A stretch of DNA of 64,000 nucleotides from Actinomadura_C sp036008685 (GTDB lineage Bacteria; Actinomycetota; Actinomycetes; Streptosporangiales; Streptosporangiaceae), in contig DASYNF010000210.1 of the NCBI GenBank assembly GCA_036008685.1, forward strand, positions 62,001 to 126,000. Reading direction: 5' to 3'. The position numbers were made by a program, and so were the translations under genes. Below the pieces are notes generated by a model. The model did no database searches. It was given only the letters and a program-made list of their open reading frames with translations, and was not told the DNA's origin. Of this stretch, positions 24,775 through 33,637 are shown piece by piece (the first letter of the stretch is position 1; each line of letters starts with the position of its first letter).

Positions 24775-25623
24775 TCAGAACAGTATGGACATGAAGGTCT
24801 CGACGTCGCTGAAGCCGACGTGGCGGTAGGCGGCGCGGGCACGCGTGTTGTAGTCGTTGACGTACAGGGTCACGGTGGGCGCGATGGTCTTGAGCGACTC
24901 GTTCACGATCGCGGACATGCCCGGCACCGACAGGCCGCGGCCGCGCAGGCCCGGGTCCACCCAGACCCCCTGGATCTGGCAGGCGTAGGGCGTCACCGCG
25001 CCGACCTCGGCCTTGAAGAGGACCCGGCCGTCCTCGATGCGGGCGAACGACCGCCCCGCCCTGATCAGCTCGGCCACCCGCGCGCGGTAGAGCACGCCGC
25101 CGTCCCCGGAGTGCGGGGACACCCCGACCTCCTCGGTGAACATGGCCACGCACGCCGGATAGACGATGTCGAACTCCTCCAGCCGGACGCGGCGTACGGC
25201 CGGATCGGGCCGGACCGGCGGCGGCGAGGAGGTGGCCATCACCGGCTGGACGGCACGGACGGCTCGCGGCCGCCCCCAGTGGGGGGCCAGCAGCTCCCAC
25301 AGCTCGGTGACGGCGTCGACCGGCCCGACGATCGAGGAGCAACGGCGGCCCTGGGTCCTGGCCCGTTCGGCGAAGGCGCGTATGGCATCGGAGGCCCCCC
25401 CGATGGGGATGAGGTTGGCGCCCGCGTAGCACAGCGCGACCAGCCGCCCGTCCCGCGCGTAGCCCCACATCTGCGCGCCGAGGCGGCCCGGGTCGAGTCC
25501 GGCCGCGTGCACCCGTGAGCTGACGAAGACGTTCGACACCGGGGACGAGTCCAGGAGCGCCAGGACCTCGTCGCGGTGGCGGTCGTCCAGAACCCGCACC
25601 GACAACGCTCCCAGCATGCGCAT
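24775..25623 (-). CDS. DUF4081/GNAT-family N-acetyltransferase
   Basis: The 282-residue protein has an N-terminal DUF4081 region (residues 8-130, including NVFVSSRVHAAGLDP) and a C-terminal GNAT domain. The acetyl-CoA loop is QGVWVDPGLRGRGLSVPGM, and YVNDYNTRARAAYRHVGF is the typical final strand-helix. Actinobacteria usually carry this gene immediately after ispG. Here two S33 peptidase genes intervene, which shows insertion into the conserved dxr-rseP-ispG cluster. The acceptor is unknown. ATG 25617 is an alternative start. Confidence 0.92.
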   Translation of the reverse strand: MRMLGALSVRVLDDRHRDEVLALLDSSPVSNVFVSSRVHAAGLDPGRLGAQMWGYARDGRLVALCYAGANLIPIGGASDAIRAFAERARTQGRRCSSIVGPVDAVTELWELLAPHWGRPRAVRAVQPVMATSSPPPVRPDPAVRRVRLEEFDIVYPACVAMFTEEVGVSPHSGDGGVLYRARVAELIRAGRSFARIEDGRVLFKAEVGAVTPYACQIQGVWVDPGLRGRGLSVPGMSAIVNESLKTIAPTVTLYVNDYNTRARAAYRHVGFSDVETFMSILF

Positions 25624-25701
25624 GGTCTACCTGCCCCTGGATGTCATCGATGCCACGGCTACCAGAGTAGGACCCGGCGGCCGAATCAGGTTCACCGGCA
25701 T

Positions 25702-25740
25702 GGCAAAGGGCTCCCGGCCGTGAGACGGGAGCCCTTTGCC
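25702..25740 (-). terminator. Strong hairpin terminator after S33 peptidase 1
   Basis: Perfect 15-base arms (25702-25716, 25726-25740) enclose a 9-base loop. The arms begin GGCAAAGGGCTCCCG. It lies 60 bases after the stop of the first S33 gene and upstream of the GNAT gene, isolating the two transcripts. Confidence 0.75.
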
Positions 25741-25799
25741 CGCGCGGTCTTGCAGGCCGTGGCCCGCACCGGCCGCCGGTACGACGTTCCGGACGATCC

Positions 25800-27374
25800 C
25801 TACGGGCGGCCGAGAATGACGTCGGACCGCGGCGACGTGGCCATGGTCCGCGCGCCGGCGGGGTTCGGGTCCGGCTGTGCCGCGCAGGTCGCGTCGGGGC
25901 CGCCGCCGGGCCGGTCCGCCGGAAGCGCACCGGTGTTCAGGTAGGCGTTGACCTTGTCGTCGAGGCAGGCGTTGCCGTTGAGCGTGTTGGCGTGCGTCTT
26001 GCCGCCGATCTCGGCGATGAGGCGCGAGGGCAGGAGCTTGTGCATCTCCACGCCGCCCGGGTAGGGCGTGGCCGCGTCCAGCGTGGACTGGACCAGCAGC
26101 GCCGGGGCCATGCCCTTGCCATTGATCTTCAGTGCGGGGCCGCCCTTGACCGGCCAGGACGCGATCGGGGCGTTGAACCACACGTTGCCCCAGGTCTCGA
26201 ACTTGATCCCGGCGTTGTAGAGCTTGACCGCGTCACGGTGCCAGGTCCTCCAGTCCCGCGGCCACGTGGCGTCGACCGCCTGGACACCGAGGTAGACCGC
26301 GAAGCTGTTGTCGTCCGACGACGCGATGTAGTCGTCGTAGAGCGCGACGAGCTTGTCGGGCCTGCCGTTCCTGATCTCATCGGCGAGGGCCTCGGCCTGA
26401 CGCTCGTACCAGGCCACGGTGTAGCCGGCGTTCAGCATCATGTCGGTGAGCTCCGCGGGGCCGACCTTGCCGGCGAGCGGGGCCTTCTTGACCTTGGCGA
26501 GGAGCGTGTAGTAGTTCTTCTCGACCGCGGCCCCGGTGGTGCCGAGGTGGTAGACCGAGTCGTACTCGGCGACCCAGGCGAAGTACAGCTTGATGTTGCG
26601 CTCGAAGGCCTTGTCCTGGTCGAGCTGGGCGTCGTACCAGACACCGCGCACGTCGACGTTGCCGTCCAGCACCATGCGGCCGACCCGCTTGGGGAACAGG
26701 GTCGAGTACGTCGCGCCGAGGTAGGTGCCGTAGGAGAAGCCGTAGTAGCTCAGCTTGCTCTGGCCGAGAGCCGCACGGATGCCGTCGAGGTCGCGTGCGA
26801 CGTCGGTGGTCCGCAGATGCGGGAGCAGCCAGCCGAACTTGGTGCCGCAGTCCCGCGCGTACTTGGCGGACTTGGCGACCCAGGCCGCCTCCTCCCTGGC
26901 CGAGCCGGGCACGTAGTCCGGCCGCACGGGGTCGGAGTAGTGCGGGTCGCAGGTCAGCGCCGGCTTGCTGTCACCCACACCGCGCGGGTCGAAGCCGATG
27001 ATGTCGTACTTCGCGGCCACCTCGGGGGCGAGCCAGCTGGCCAGCCCGCCGGACAGGTAGAGGCCGCTGCCGCCCGGGCCGCCCGGGTTGCCGAAGAGCA
27101 CGCCCTTGTACTGGGACGCCGGCGCGGTGTGCTTGACCCGCGAGATCGCGACGGAGATCTTCTTGCCGGTCGGCTTGCTGTAGTCGAGCGGCACCTGGAC
27201 CTGGGCGCACTCGGCCTTGGCCAGGTACGGGTTGCCGGGCGGGCACTTGGCCCAGGCGACGCCGTCTTTGGCGATCGCCGCGACGGAGGTGCCTTGCGCC
27301 CCCGCCGGAACCGCGAGAGCGAGGCTTCCCAGCCCCAGGCTCATCGCGGCTGTGGTGAGTACGAGCCTCTTCAC
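25800..27374 (-). CDS. Secreted S33-family tripeptidyl aminopeptidase
   Basis: This 524-residue exported alpha/beta hydrolase resembles the Streptomyces Slp/Tap mycelial proteases. The signal peptide MKRLVLTTAAMSLGLGSLAL ends near AGAQG. The oxyanion region GNPGGPGGSG, FDPRGVGDS, the nucleophile elbow YGFSYGTYLG, the acid Asp in STLDAATPYPGG and the His in GKTHANTLNGNACLD complete the fold. It releases N-terminal tripeptides from extracellular proteins in homologues. The GTG start has AAGGGGG 4 bases upstream. It is a tandem paralogue of the next gene, inserted between ispG and the GNAT gene. Confidence 0.93.
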   Translation of the reverse strand: MKRLVLTTAAMSLGLGSLALAVPAGAQGTSVAAIAKDGVAWAKCPPGNPYLAKAECAQVQVPLDYSKPTGKKISVAISRVKHTAPASQYKGVLFGNPGGPGGSGLYLSGGLASWLAPEVAAKYDIIGFDPRGVGDSKPALTCDPHYSDPVRPDYVPGSAREEAAWVAKSAKYARDCGTKFGWLLPHLRTTDVARDLDGIRAALGQSKLSYYGFSYGTYLGATYSTLFPKRVGRMVLDGNVDVRGVWYDAQLDQDKAFERNIKLYFAWVAEYDSVYHLGTTGAAVEKNYYTLLAKVKKAPLAGKVGPAELTDMMLNAGYTVAWYERQAEALADEIRNGRPDKLVALYDDYIASSDDNSFAVYLGVQAVDATWPRDWRTWHRDAVKLYNAGIKFETWGNVWFNAPIASWPVKGGPALKINGKGMAPALLVQSTLDAATPYPGGVEMHKLLPSRLIAEIGGKTHANTLNGNACLDDKVNAYLNTGALPADRPGGGPDATCAAQPDPNPAGARTMATSPRSDVILGRP

Positions 27375-27509
27375 GAAACCCCCTTGTCGGGGCGGGCACA
27401 CCAATGAGCCCGCCTTCACGCCAAGGGGAAATTTTGCCGGTTGATGGGCAAATGATGATAGACACCCCCGAAAGGGATACAAAACCGTGATAGGGAAGCC
27501 GGAACCACA

Positions 27510-27545
27510 GCGGCCGGGCCCTCTGCACGCGCGAGGCCCGGCCGC
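27510..27545 (-). terminator. Hairpin terminator after S33 peptidase 2
   Basis: Arms 27510-27520 (GCGGCCGGGCC) and 27535-27545 pair perfectly over 11 bases, and three more pairs form past a one-base bulge. It lies 11 bases beyond the stop of the second S33 gene and upstream of the promoter region of the first. Confidence 0.6.
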
Positions 27546-27555
27546 CGAGGTCGGC

Positions 27556-29178
27556 TCAGCGTGCCCACGGCGCGTCGCCGGCCACCGTGTTTCCGGCGGT
27601 TCCGGCGGTTCCGGCGGTTCGGAGCGAGGTCACCACCGCCGGGTCGGGTGCGGGGTTCGCCGCGCACGAGGCGTCCGGGCCCGGCCGGGACGCGGGCCGG
27701 CTGCCGTCGCGCAGATAGGCCGACACCAGGGCGTTCAGGCAGGCGTTCCGGTTGGCGGACAAGGAGGCACCGTGGTTGTTGCCGCCCGCCTCCACGATCA
27801 GGCGTGAGGACGGGAACCGCCGGTGCGCCTCGAGTGCGCCCGCGTACGGGGTCGCGGCGTCGTTCTCAGGCTGTACGAGCAGGATCCGCGGCCCGTTCTC
27901 GCCACTCCCGACCTTCACCGGCCGGCCGCCCGCGACCGGCCAGGTGGCGCAGGGGGCGTTGTACCAGGCGTTGTTCCAGGTCAGGAACCTGTAGCCCTTG
28001 CGGTACTGCCCTGAGTGATCGGCATGCCACTGGTCCCAGTCCCGCGGCCAGGAGGTGTCCCGGCACTGGACGGCCAGGTAGACCGCGTAGCTGTTCTGGT
28101 CGAGCCAGGCGGGCTCCCCGACGTTGTCGCGCAGTCCCTGCGGGTCGTCACGCAGGACGTAGTCCGCCAGCACGTGGGCGTGGTCGGCCCAGGTGTAGTC
28201 CCGGTAGCCGTCCGGCACGAAGATGTCGTTGTACTCGGCGGGCCCGATCATGCCGTCCACCGGGTTCTTCTCGATCTTGGCCATGCCCTTGTAGTAGTTC
28301 CCCTCGACCGCTCCGGCGGTGGTGCCGAGGTGGTAGACGTCGTCGTGCCCGGCGATCCAGGAGAAGAAGATGCCGGCGCGCTTCTCGAACGCCTTGTTCT
28401 GGTCCAGATTGTCCTCGTACCAGACCCCGCTCGGCCGGACGACGCTGTCGAGGACCATGCGCCGGACCCGATCCGGGAACATCGAGGCGTACACCGACCC
28501 GAGATAGGTGCCGTAGGAATAACCGAAATAGTTGATCTGCCCCGCCCCGAGGGCCGTACGGATCCGGTCCATGTCCCGCGAGACGCTCTCGGTGTTGATG
28601 TACGGGAGCACCGAGGCGTACTTGGCGCCGCAGTCCGCCGTGTAGGCCCGGGCCTTCGCCCGCCAGGCGTCCTCCTCGGCCCTGCCGGCCGGCACATAGC
28701 CGGCACGGGCCTTGCCCGGGTAGAGGTAGCTCGGGTCACAGGCGATCGCCGGCTCGCTTGCCGCGACGCCCCGTGGATCGAAGCCGATCCAGTCGTACTC
28801 CCCGCCGATCTGCGCGGGCAGCCCGAAGGTTCCCTTGGCGAACCGGGTGGGCAGGTCCCGGCCGAAGCCGCCGGGACCGCCCCGGTTGAGCAGCACGATG
28901 CCTTGGTACCGAGAGTCGGGGGAGGTGTGCCGGGCCCGGGTGAGCGCGAGCCTGATCTGCCTTCCCCGCGGGTCGCGGTGGTCGAGCGGCACGCTGAGCG
29001 TGCCGCACTCGAGTCCCTGCAGCAGCCCGCCGAGGATGGGATCGCCGGGTGGGCATGGGGTCCATTCGACGGTCCCGGCCGGCGCCTTCACGGGGGCGGC
29101 CGCCGCTCCCGCGGGCGTGGCCACCACGGCGCCCAGGAGCCCGAGCGACGCGGCCGTGATGACTGCGAGTCTCTTCAC
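27556..29178 (-). CDS. Secreted S33-family tripeptidyl aminopeptidase (paralogue)
   Basis: The 540-residue protein has the same architecture as its downstream neighbour. It shows signal peptide MKRLAVITAASLGLL, NRGGPGGFGRDLP, FDPRGVAAS, nucleophile YFGYSYGTYLGS, acid QPENDAATPYAG, and His in GGNNHGASLSANRNACL. The C-terminal tail contains a short TAG repeat encoded by three identical 9-base units. The two copies are clearly diverged, so the duplication is not recent. The GTG start has AAGGGAA 4 bases upstream. The separate terminators and promoter regions suggest each is transcribed independently. Confidence 0.93.
   Translation of the reverse strand: MKRLAVITAASLGLLGAVVATPAGAAAAPVKAPAGTVEWTPCPPGDPILGGLLQGLECGTLSVPLDHRDPRGRQIRLALTRARHTSPDSRYQGIVLLNRGGPGGFGRDLPTRFAKGTFGLPAQIGGEYDWIGFDPRGVAASEPAIACDPSYLYPGKARAGYVPAGRAEEDAWRAKARAYTADCGAKYASVLPYINTESVSRDMDRIRTALGAGQINYFGYSYGTYLGSVYASMFPDRVRRMVLDSVVRPSGVWYEDNLDQNKAFEKRAGIFFSWIAGHDDVYHLGTTAGAVEGNYYKGMAKIEKNPVDGMIGPAEYNDIFVPDGYRDYTWADHAHVLADYVLRDDPQGLRDNVGEPAWLDQNSYAVYLAVQCRDTSWPRDWDQWHADHSGQYRKGYRFLTWNNAWYNAPCATWPVAGGRPVKVGSGENGPRILLVQPENDAATPYAGALEAHRRFPSSRLIVEAGGNNHGASLSANRNACLNALVSAYLRDGSRPASRPGPDASCAANPAPDPAVVTSLRTAGTAGTAGNTVAGDAPWAR
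27591..27617. repeat. Three tandem 9-base units in peptidase tail
   Basis: TTCCGGCGG is repeated three times exactly, with a fourth partial copy. On the coding (minus) strand it encodes the TAG-TAG-TAG tail of the second S33 peptidase. It keeps frame, so length changes would only alter the tail. Confidence 0.7.
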
Positions 29179-29308
29179 GAGATTCCCTTCGCCGTGGACT
29201 CACCGGCGAGCCCACGATCTCCTCAGAGCGAGAGTGTGAGCTTTACGCGCTACACGAAGGGAAGAATGACCGGAAACGGTCAAAACAGATGGATTGGTGA
29301 CCTGAAGA

Positions 29309-30490
29309 TCAGGAGACGACGACCTCGGCGCCAGGGCCCCCGCCGTCCAGATCGACCTCGATGCCCATCTGGTCGGCGAGAGTCATCGCCTCTTCGATGA
29401 GCGTCTCGACGATCTGCGCCTCCGGGACGGTCTTGATGACCTTTCCCTTGACGAAGATCTGGCCCTTGCCGTTGCCGGAGGCCACCCCGAGGTCGGCCTC
29501 ACGGGCCTCCCCCGGACCGTTGACGACGCATCCCATGACGGCGACCCGAAGCGGCACCGGGAAGCCCGTCAGGCCCGCGGTGACCTCCTCGGCCAGCTTG
29601 TAGACGTCGACCTGGGCGCGTCCGCACGACGGACAGGACACGATCTCCAGGCCACGCTCCCGCAGGCCCAGGGACTCCAGGATCGCGGCGCCGACCTTGA
29701 CCTCCTCGACCGGAGGCGCGGACAGCGAGACGCGGATGGTGTCGCCGATGCCCTCGGCCAGCAGCGCGCCGAACGCCACGGCGGACTTGATGGTGCCCTG
29801 GAACGCCGGCCCGGCCTCGGTCACTCCGAGGTGCAGCGGGTAGTCGCACTGCGTCGCCAGCTGCCGGTAGGCCTCGATCATCACGACCGGATCGTGGTGC
29901 TTCACCGAGATCTTGATCTCGCGGAAGTCGTGCTCCTCGAAGAGGGAGCACTCCCAGAGCGCCGACTCGACCAGCGCCTCCGGGGTCGCCTTGCCGTACT
30001 TCTCCATCAGCCGCGCGTCCAGGGACCCCGCGTTGACACCGATCCGGATCGGCACGCCCGCGTCCTTGGCGGCACGCGCGATCTCACCGACCTTGTCGTC
30101 GAACTTCTTGATGTTGCCCGGGTTGACGCGCACCGCGGCGCAGCCCGCGTCGATCGCGGCGAAGACGTACTTGGGCTGGAAGTGAATGTCGGCGATCACC
30201 GGGATCTGCGACTTGCGGGCGATCTGAGGGAGCGCGTCGGCGTCGTCCTGCGACGGAACCGCCACCCGTACGATCTGGCAGCCGGAGGCGGTGAGCTCCG
30301 CGATCTGCTGCAGCGTCGCATTGACGTCAGCGGTCAGCGTCGTGGTCATGGACTGGACCGAGACCGGCGCGTCTCCACCGACCGGCACCGCGTTCCTGCC
30401 GTGCCCCACCATGATCTGACGGGACTTACGGCGCTGAGCCACCTGGACCTGCTGGGCTTTGACCTTGGGCATTCCGAGTTCGACGCTCAA
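29309..30490 (-). CDS. ispG: 4-hydroxy-3-methylbut-2-en-1-yl diphosphate synthase (flavodoxin)
   Basis: IspG performs the penultimate step of the MEP isoprenoid pathway with a [4Fe-4S] cluster. The 393-residue protein has GGDAPVSVQSMTTT near the start of the TIM barrel. The cluster-binding cysteines are in SCPSCGRAQVDVYKL and VAVMGCVVNGPGEA in the C-terminal domain. It starts 6 bases after the rseP stop, at TTG 30490 preceded by GAGG; ATG 30472 is an alternative. The N-terminal VELGMP sequence fits homologues that begin the same way. It belongs to the dxr-rseP-ispG operon. Confidence 0.97.
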   Translation of the reverse strand: MSVELGMPKVKAQQVQVAQRRKSRQIMVGHGRNAVPVGGDAPVSVQSMTTTLTADVNATLQQIAELTASGCQIVRVAVPSQDDADALPQIARKSQIPVIADIHFQPKYVFAAIDAGCAAVRVNPGNIKKFDDKVGEIARAAKDAGVPIRIGVNAGSLDARLMEKYGKATPEALVESALWECSLFEEHDFREIKISVKHHDPVVMIEAYRQLATQCDYPLHLGVTEAGPAFQGTIKSAVAFGALLAEGIGDTIRVSLSAPPVEEVKVGAAILESLGLRERGLEIVSCPSCGRAQVDVYKLAEEVTAGLTGFPVPLRVAVMGCVVNGPGEAREADLGVASGNGKGQIFVKGKVIKTVPEAQIVETLIEEAMTLADQMGIEVDLDGGGPGAEVVVS

Positions 30491-30496
30491 TTTTCC

Positions 30497-31690
30497 TCAT
30501 TGCGGGAGTTTCAGCGGGTTGAAGACGTCCGCGAGGATCAGCAGCACCCCGAGGCCGATCAGCAACACCACGGCGAGGTAGGTCACCGGTAACAACTTCG
30601 TCAGGTCCACAGTACCGGGATCGGGACGGCCCCTGATTCGAGCGATCCGGGCACGGATCCGCTCGTACGACAGTACGGCCAGGTGGCCGCCGTCCAAAGG
30701 GAGCAGTGGCAGCACATTGACCGCTCCGAGAAAAACGTTGACCGATACGACCAGCGACACGAACATGGCGACCCGGTCCCGCCATGAGCCGCCGGAGGCG
30801 AAGATCTGGCCGGACACCTGCGTGGCCCCCACCACGCTGCCGACCTGACCGCCCGGCGTGTCCGCACGCTCCGGAGAGAAGAGCCGCGGGATCGCGGCGG
30901 GCAGATCCGCGACCGCGCTGCCGATGCCGCCGAGGATCCGGCCGATGCCCTCGACCCCGAACACCGCGGCCCCGGCCGGATCGAGCCGCTCGTACCGGGA
31001 GCCGACGACCCGGGCGGTCACGCCGAGATAAGGGCCGCCGCTCACCGTGGCGGGCCGGATCCGCAACCGCACGGGCCGTCCGCCGCGGACGACGTCGACC
31101 GGGACGAGAGCGCCGGACGGCTGAGCCTTGATGGCCTGTCGCAGCTCGGGCCAGGTCGCCACCGGACGCCCGCCCAGCGCGGTGATCCTGTCGCCGGGCC
31201 GGAGCCCGGCCCTGGAGGCGGGGGACGCGGGCGCTCCCGATCCGCACGCGGACCGGAGGTCGGGCGGCACACAGGGACTCACGGCGCCGACCGTCGTGGT
31301 CGCCCTGCCCGGGGTCGGCACCCCGACGGCCAGGGCGAGCACGACCAGGAGGCCGAACGCCAGCACGAAGTTCATGAGGACGCCCGCGACGATGACGACC
31401 GCCCTCCGTCCGGCCGGCTGCCGGTGGAACGCCCGCGCCTCGTCACGCGGGTCGACCTCGTCCATCGGGGTATAGCCGGCGATCTTCACGAACCCGCCCA
31501 GCGGGATCGCCTTCACGCCGTACTCGGTCTCGCCGTGGCGCCGTGACCACAGGGTGGGCCCGAAGCCCACGAACAAGTGCGTGGCCTTCATCCCGAACCG
31601 CTTGGCGGTGAGGAAATGGCCCCCCTCGTGCAGCATCACCGAGGCCAGGAGCGCGATGACGAAGGCGATCGCGCCGAAGAGGTAGGCCAT
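30497..31690 (-). CDS. rseP: Site-2 intramembrane metalloprotease (RseP/Rip1-like)
   Basis: This 397-residue intramembrane zinc protease is likely involved in regulated proteolysis of anti-sigma factors, as Rip1/RseP is. The HEGGH zinc motif lies at residues 21-25 in the first transmembrane helix. A PDZ domain spans about residues 155-230 (ASPASRAGLRPGDRITALGG). The third zinc ligand is in VNVLPLLPLDGGH near residue 330, and further membrane helices lie on both sides. It is the middle gene of dxr-rseP-ispG, and its leader contains three 10-base tandem repeats. Anti-sigma substrates are not identifiable here. Confidence 0.95.
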   Translation of the reverse strand: MAYLFGAIAFVIALLASVMLHEGGHFLTAKRFGMKATHLFVGFGPTLWSRRHGETEYGVKAIPLGGFVKIAGYTPMDEVDPRDEARAFHRQPAGRRAVVIVAGVLMNFVLAFGLLVVLALAVGVPTPGRATTTVGAVSPCVPPDLRSACGSGAPASPASRAGLRPGDRITALGGRPVATWPELRQAIKAQPSGALVPVDVVRGGRPVRLRIRPATVSGGPYLGVTARVVGSRYERLDPAGAAVFGVEGIGRILGGIGSAVADLPAAIPRLFSPERADTPGGQVGSVVGATQVSGQIFASGGSWRDRVAMFVSLVVSVNVFLGAVNVLPLLPLDGGHLAVLSYERIRARIARIRGRPDPGTVDLTKLLPVTYLAVVLLIGLGVLLILADVFNPLKLPQ

Positions 31691-31702
31691 CCGCCCCCCT
31701 GG

Positions 31703-31732
31703 GGTCAGATCAGGTCAGATCAGGTCAGATCA
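31703..31732. repeat. Three 10-base tandem repeats at dxr/rseP junction
   Basis: GGTCAGATCA occurs three times exactly in a row. On the coding strand the repeats span the last codons and stop of dxr and the leader upstream of rseP. Copy-number change would alter the dxr end or the intergenic distance. Confidence 0.75.
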
Positions 31733-32921
31733 GCTCACGCGCCCGGGTCCGCGCCCATTCGTCCGTCGCCAGAACGTCGTCGAGCGTCAGATCGTGGGTG
31801 ATGGCGTCGTGTTCGTTGACTACCCGCGCGACCGTGTCGACTATCCCCAGGAAGGACAGCCGGCCCTCCCGGAAGGCGTCCACGCACTCCTCGTTCGCGG
31901 CGTTGTAGACGGCCGGCGCGGTGCCGCCGATCTCGCCGACCTGCCGGGCGAGCGCCACCGCGGGAAACGCCTCGTCATCGAGCGGCAGGAACTCCCAGGT
32001 GTGCGACCGGGTCCAGTCGACTCCGGGCGCGGCGTCCTCGACCCGGTCCGGCCAGGCCAGGCCGAGCGCGATCGGCAGTCGCATGTCCGGGGGACTGGCC
32101 TGGGCCAGCGTCGATCCGTCGATGAACTCCACCATGGAATGAACCACGGACTGCGGGTGGACCATGACCCCGATGCGGTCGAAGGGGATGCCGAACAGCA
32201 GGTGGGCCTCGATGACCTCGAGCCCCTTGTTCACGAGAGTGGCCGAGTTGATCGTGATGACCGGCCCCATGTCCCAGGTGGGGTGCGCCATCGCCTCCTG
32301 CGGGGTCACGCCGGCGAGCTCTGCGCGATCGCGTCCCCGGAAGGGGCCGCCGCTCGCCGTCAGCACGAGCCGGCGCACCTCCTTGGCGGCACCGCCGCGC
32401 AGGCACTGGGCGAGGGCGGAGTGCTCGGAGTCGACCGGAACGATCTGACCGGGCTTGGCCCTCTCCTTCACCAGCGGGCCACCGATGATCAGTGACTCCT
32501 TGTTGGCGAGGGCCAGCGTCCGGCCCGCGTCCAGGGCCGCGAGCGTCGAGGCCAGGCCCAGCGCACCGGTCACTCCGTTCAGGACGACGTCGCACGCCAT
32601 CCCGGCGACCTCGGCCACCGCGTCCGGCCCTGCCAGGATCTTCGGGATGCGGTAGTCGCCGGAGGAGTAACCGCGCCGTTGGGCCTCCTGATAGAACACC
32701 AGCTGAAGGTCCTGGGCGGCGGAGGCCTTGGCGACCGCGACGACGTCCGGTCGCAGGTCGAGGGCCTGCTGGGCGAGCAGATCGACACGTCCGCCACCGG
32801 CCGCGAGCGCGACGACCCGGAACCGGTCGGGATTGCGGCGGATGACGTCGAGGGCCTGGGTGCCGATCGACCCGGTCGAACCGAGGACGACGACATCGCG
32901 AGTCACAGAAGCGGGCATCAC
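31725..32921 (-). CDS. dxr: 1-deoxy-D-xylulose 5-phosphate reductoisomerase
   Basis: Dxr converts DXP to MEP using NADPH in the committed step of isoprenoid synthesis. The 398-residue protein has the NADPH loop VVLGSTGSIGTQALDVI at residues 9-25, then NKESLIIGG near residue 145. The metal site PVDSEHSALAQCLRG lies near residue 165, and the flexible loop and C-terminal region contain MVHPQSVVHSMVEFIDGS. It is the first gene of the dxr-rseP-ispG operon. The stop codon lies inside a 10-base tandem repeat. Confidence 0.97.
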   Translation of the reverse strand: MMPASVTRDVVVLGSTGSIGTQALDVIRRNPDRFRVVALAAGGGRVDLLAQQALDLRPDVVAVAKASAAQDLQLVFYQEAQRRGYSSGDYRIPKILAGPDAVAEVAGMACDVVLNGVTGALGLASTLAALDAGRTLALANKESLIIGGPLVKERAKPGQIVPVDSEHSALAQCLRGGAAKEVRRLVLTASGGPFRGRDRAELAGVTPQEAMAHPTWDMGPVITINSATLVNKGLEVIEAHLLFGIPFDRIGVMVHPQSVVHSMVEFIDGSTLAQASPPDMRLPIALGLAWPDRVEDAAPGVDWTRSHTWEFLPLDDEAFPAVALARQVGEIGGTAPAVYNAANEECVDAFREGRLSFLGIVDTVARVVNEHDAITHDLTLDDVLATDEWARTRARELI

Positions 32922-33264
32922 CGGACCATTGTCGCCCCTACCCGGTCACGCCGGTGCGCCGAGGGACCGGCGGCCCCGGACACCGTGATCGCGTGGCCCC
33001 TGGAGCCGTCCGGCCATGGCCTCCGGCCGGGCAGGTTGACGGCAATGGAGGAGGACGCGGGAAAAGACCTCCAGGCCGGAAAAAGACCTCTAGATGGGGG
33101 TTGGTCCGGCACCGGGGCGGTGTCACCCGGCACTCCCTTGGGAGGAGGCCGAGGGAGGAGGCGCAGGTTTTGCGCGTGCTTGCATCCCAGCGCACGCAGA
33201 CCACACGAGGGCCCCCCTATAAAGGAAGTCCGTGGAGTTGGCTCTAGCGGGTTTGGGGGTAACC
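32922..33264. other. Spacer upstream of dxr and small CxxC gene, no gene seen
   Basis: This 343-base stretch separates the dxr start (minus strand) from the small CxxC gene (plus strand) and must hold both promoters. Two near-copies of GGAAAAAGACCTC lie about 20 bases apart around 33060-33090. A CCTATAAAGG element near 33219 may be a promoter -10 region. No convincing coding frame is present. Confidence 0.4.
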
Positions 33265-33510
33265 ATGAGCCATACGGACGAGCTGATCTTCGATCCCGCC
33301 GCACTGAGCGCGGAACAGGCCTACGGAGACGCGTGCGTCGTCTGTCACAAGAAATGGCCCCGGCCACGCGCCCGCGTCGGCTGCCTGCCGGACGGCTCCA
33401 AGGTCCTCGCCTGCGCCGACTGCGCGCCCGCCCTCCCGAAGCCTCGTGCCGCGGAACTGGACACACCCACCTCACGGCGTTCACGTCAACCGGAACTGAC
33501 GCCGTTCTAG
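33265..33510 (+). CDS. Small Cys-pair (zinc-ribbon-like) protein
   Basis: The 81-residue protein has a central DACVVCHKKWPRPRARVGCL region followed by VLACADCAPAL, giving the CxxC...CxxC spacing of a zinc ribbon. It begins MSHTDELIFDPAALSAEQAY. Homologous short proteins are common in actinobacteria, but no function is established. It stands alone: the upstream spacer is shared with dxr, and a long hairpin terminator follows 60 bases after the stop codon. The ATG at 33265 is preferred over an upstream GTG because it matches the start of the conserved region. Confidence 0.75.
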   Translation: MSHTDELIFDPAALSAEQAYGDACVVCHKKWPRPRARVGCLPDGSKVLACADCAPALPKPRAAELDTPTSRRSRQPELTPF

Positions 33511-33570
33511 TCCGCTCCTGGAAAAGGAGGCGCCCAGGGCCATCTGGGGGGACGGCCCACGGCGCCCAGA

Positions 33571-33608
33571 GGGTGCGCGCCCGGCGGGGGGCGGCCGGGC
33601 GCGCACCC
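33571..33608. terminator. 15-base-pair hairpin terminator
   Basis: Perfect arms 33571-33585 (GGGTGCGCGCCCGGC) and 33594-33608 surround an 8-base GGGGGGCG loop. It lies between the convergent CxxC gene and the solute-binding-protein gene, so it probably works for both. Confidence 0.7.
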
Positions 33609-33637
33609 GGGCGGCGGCCCGGGCCGTGGTCATGGGG

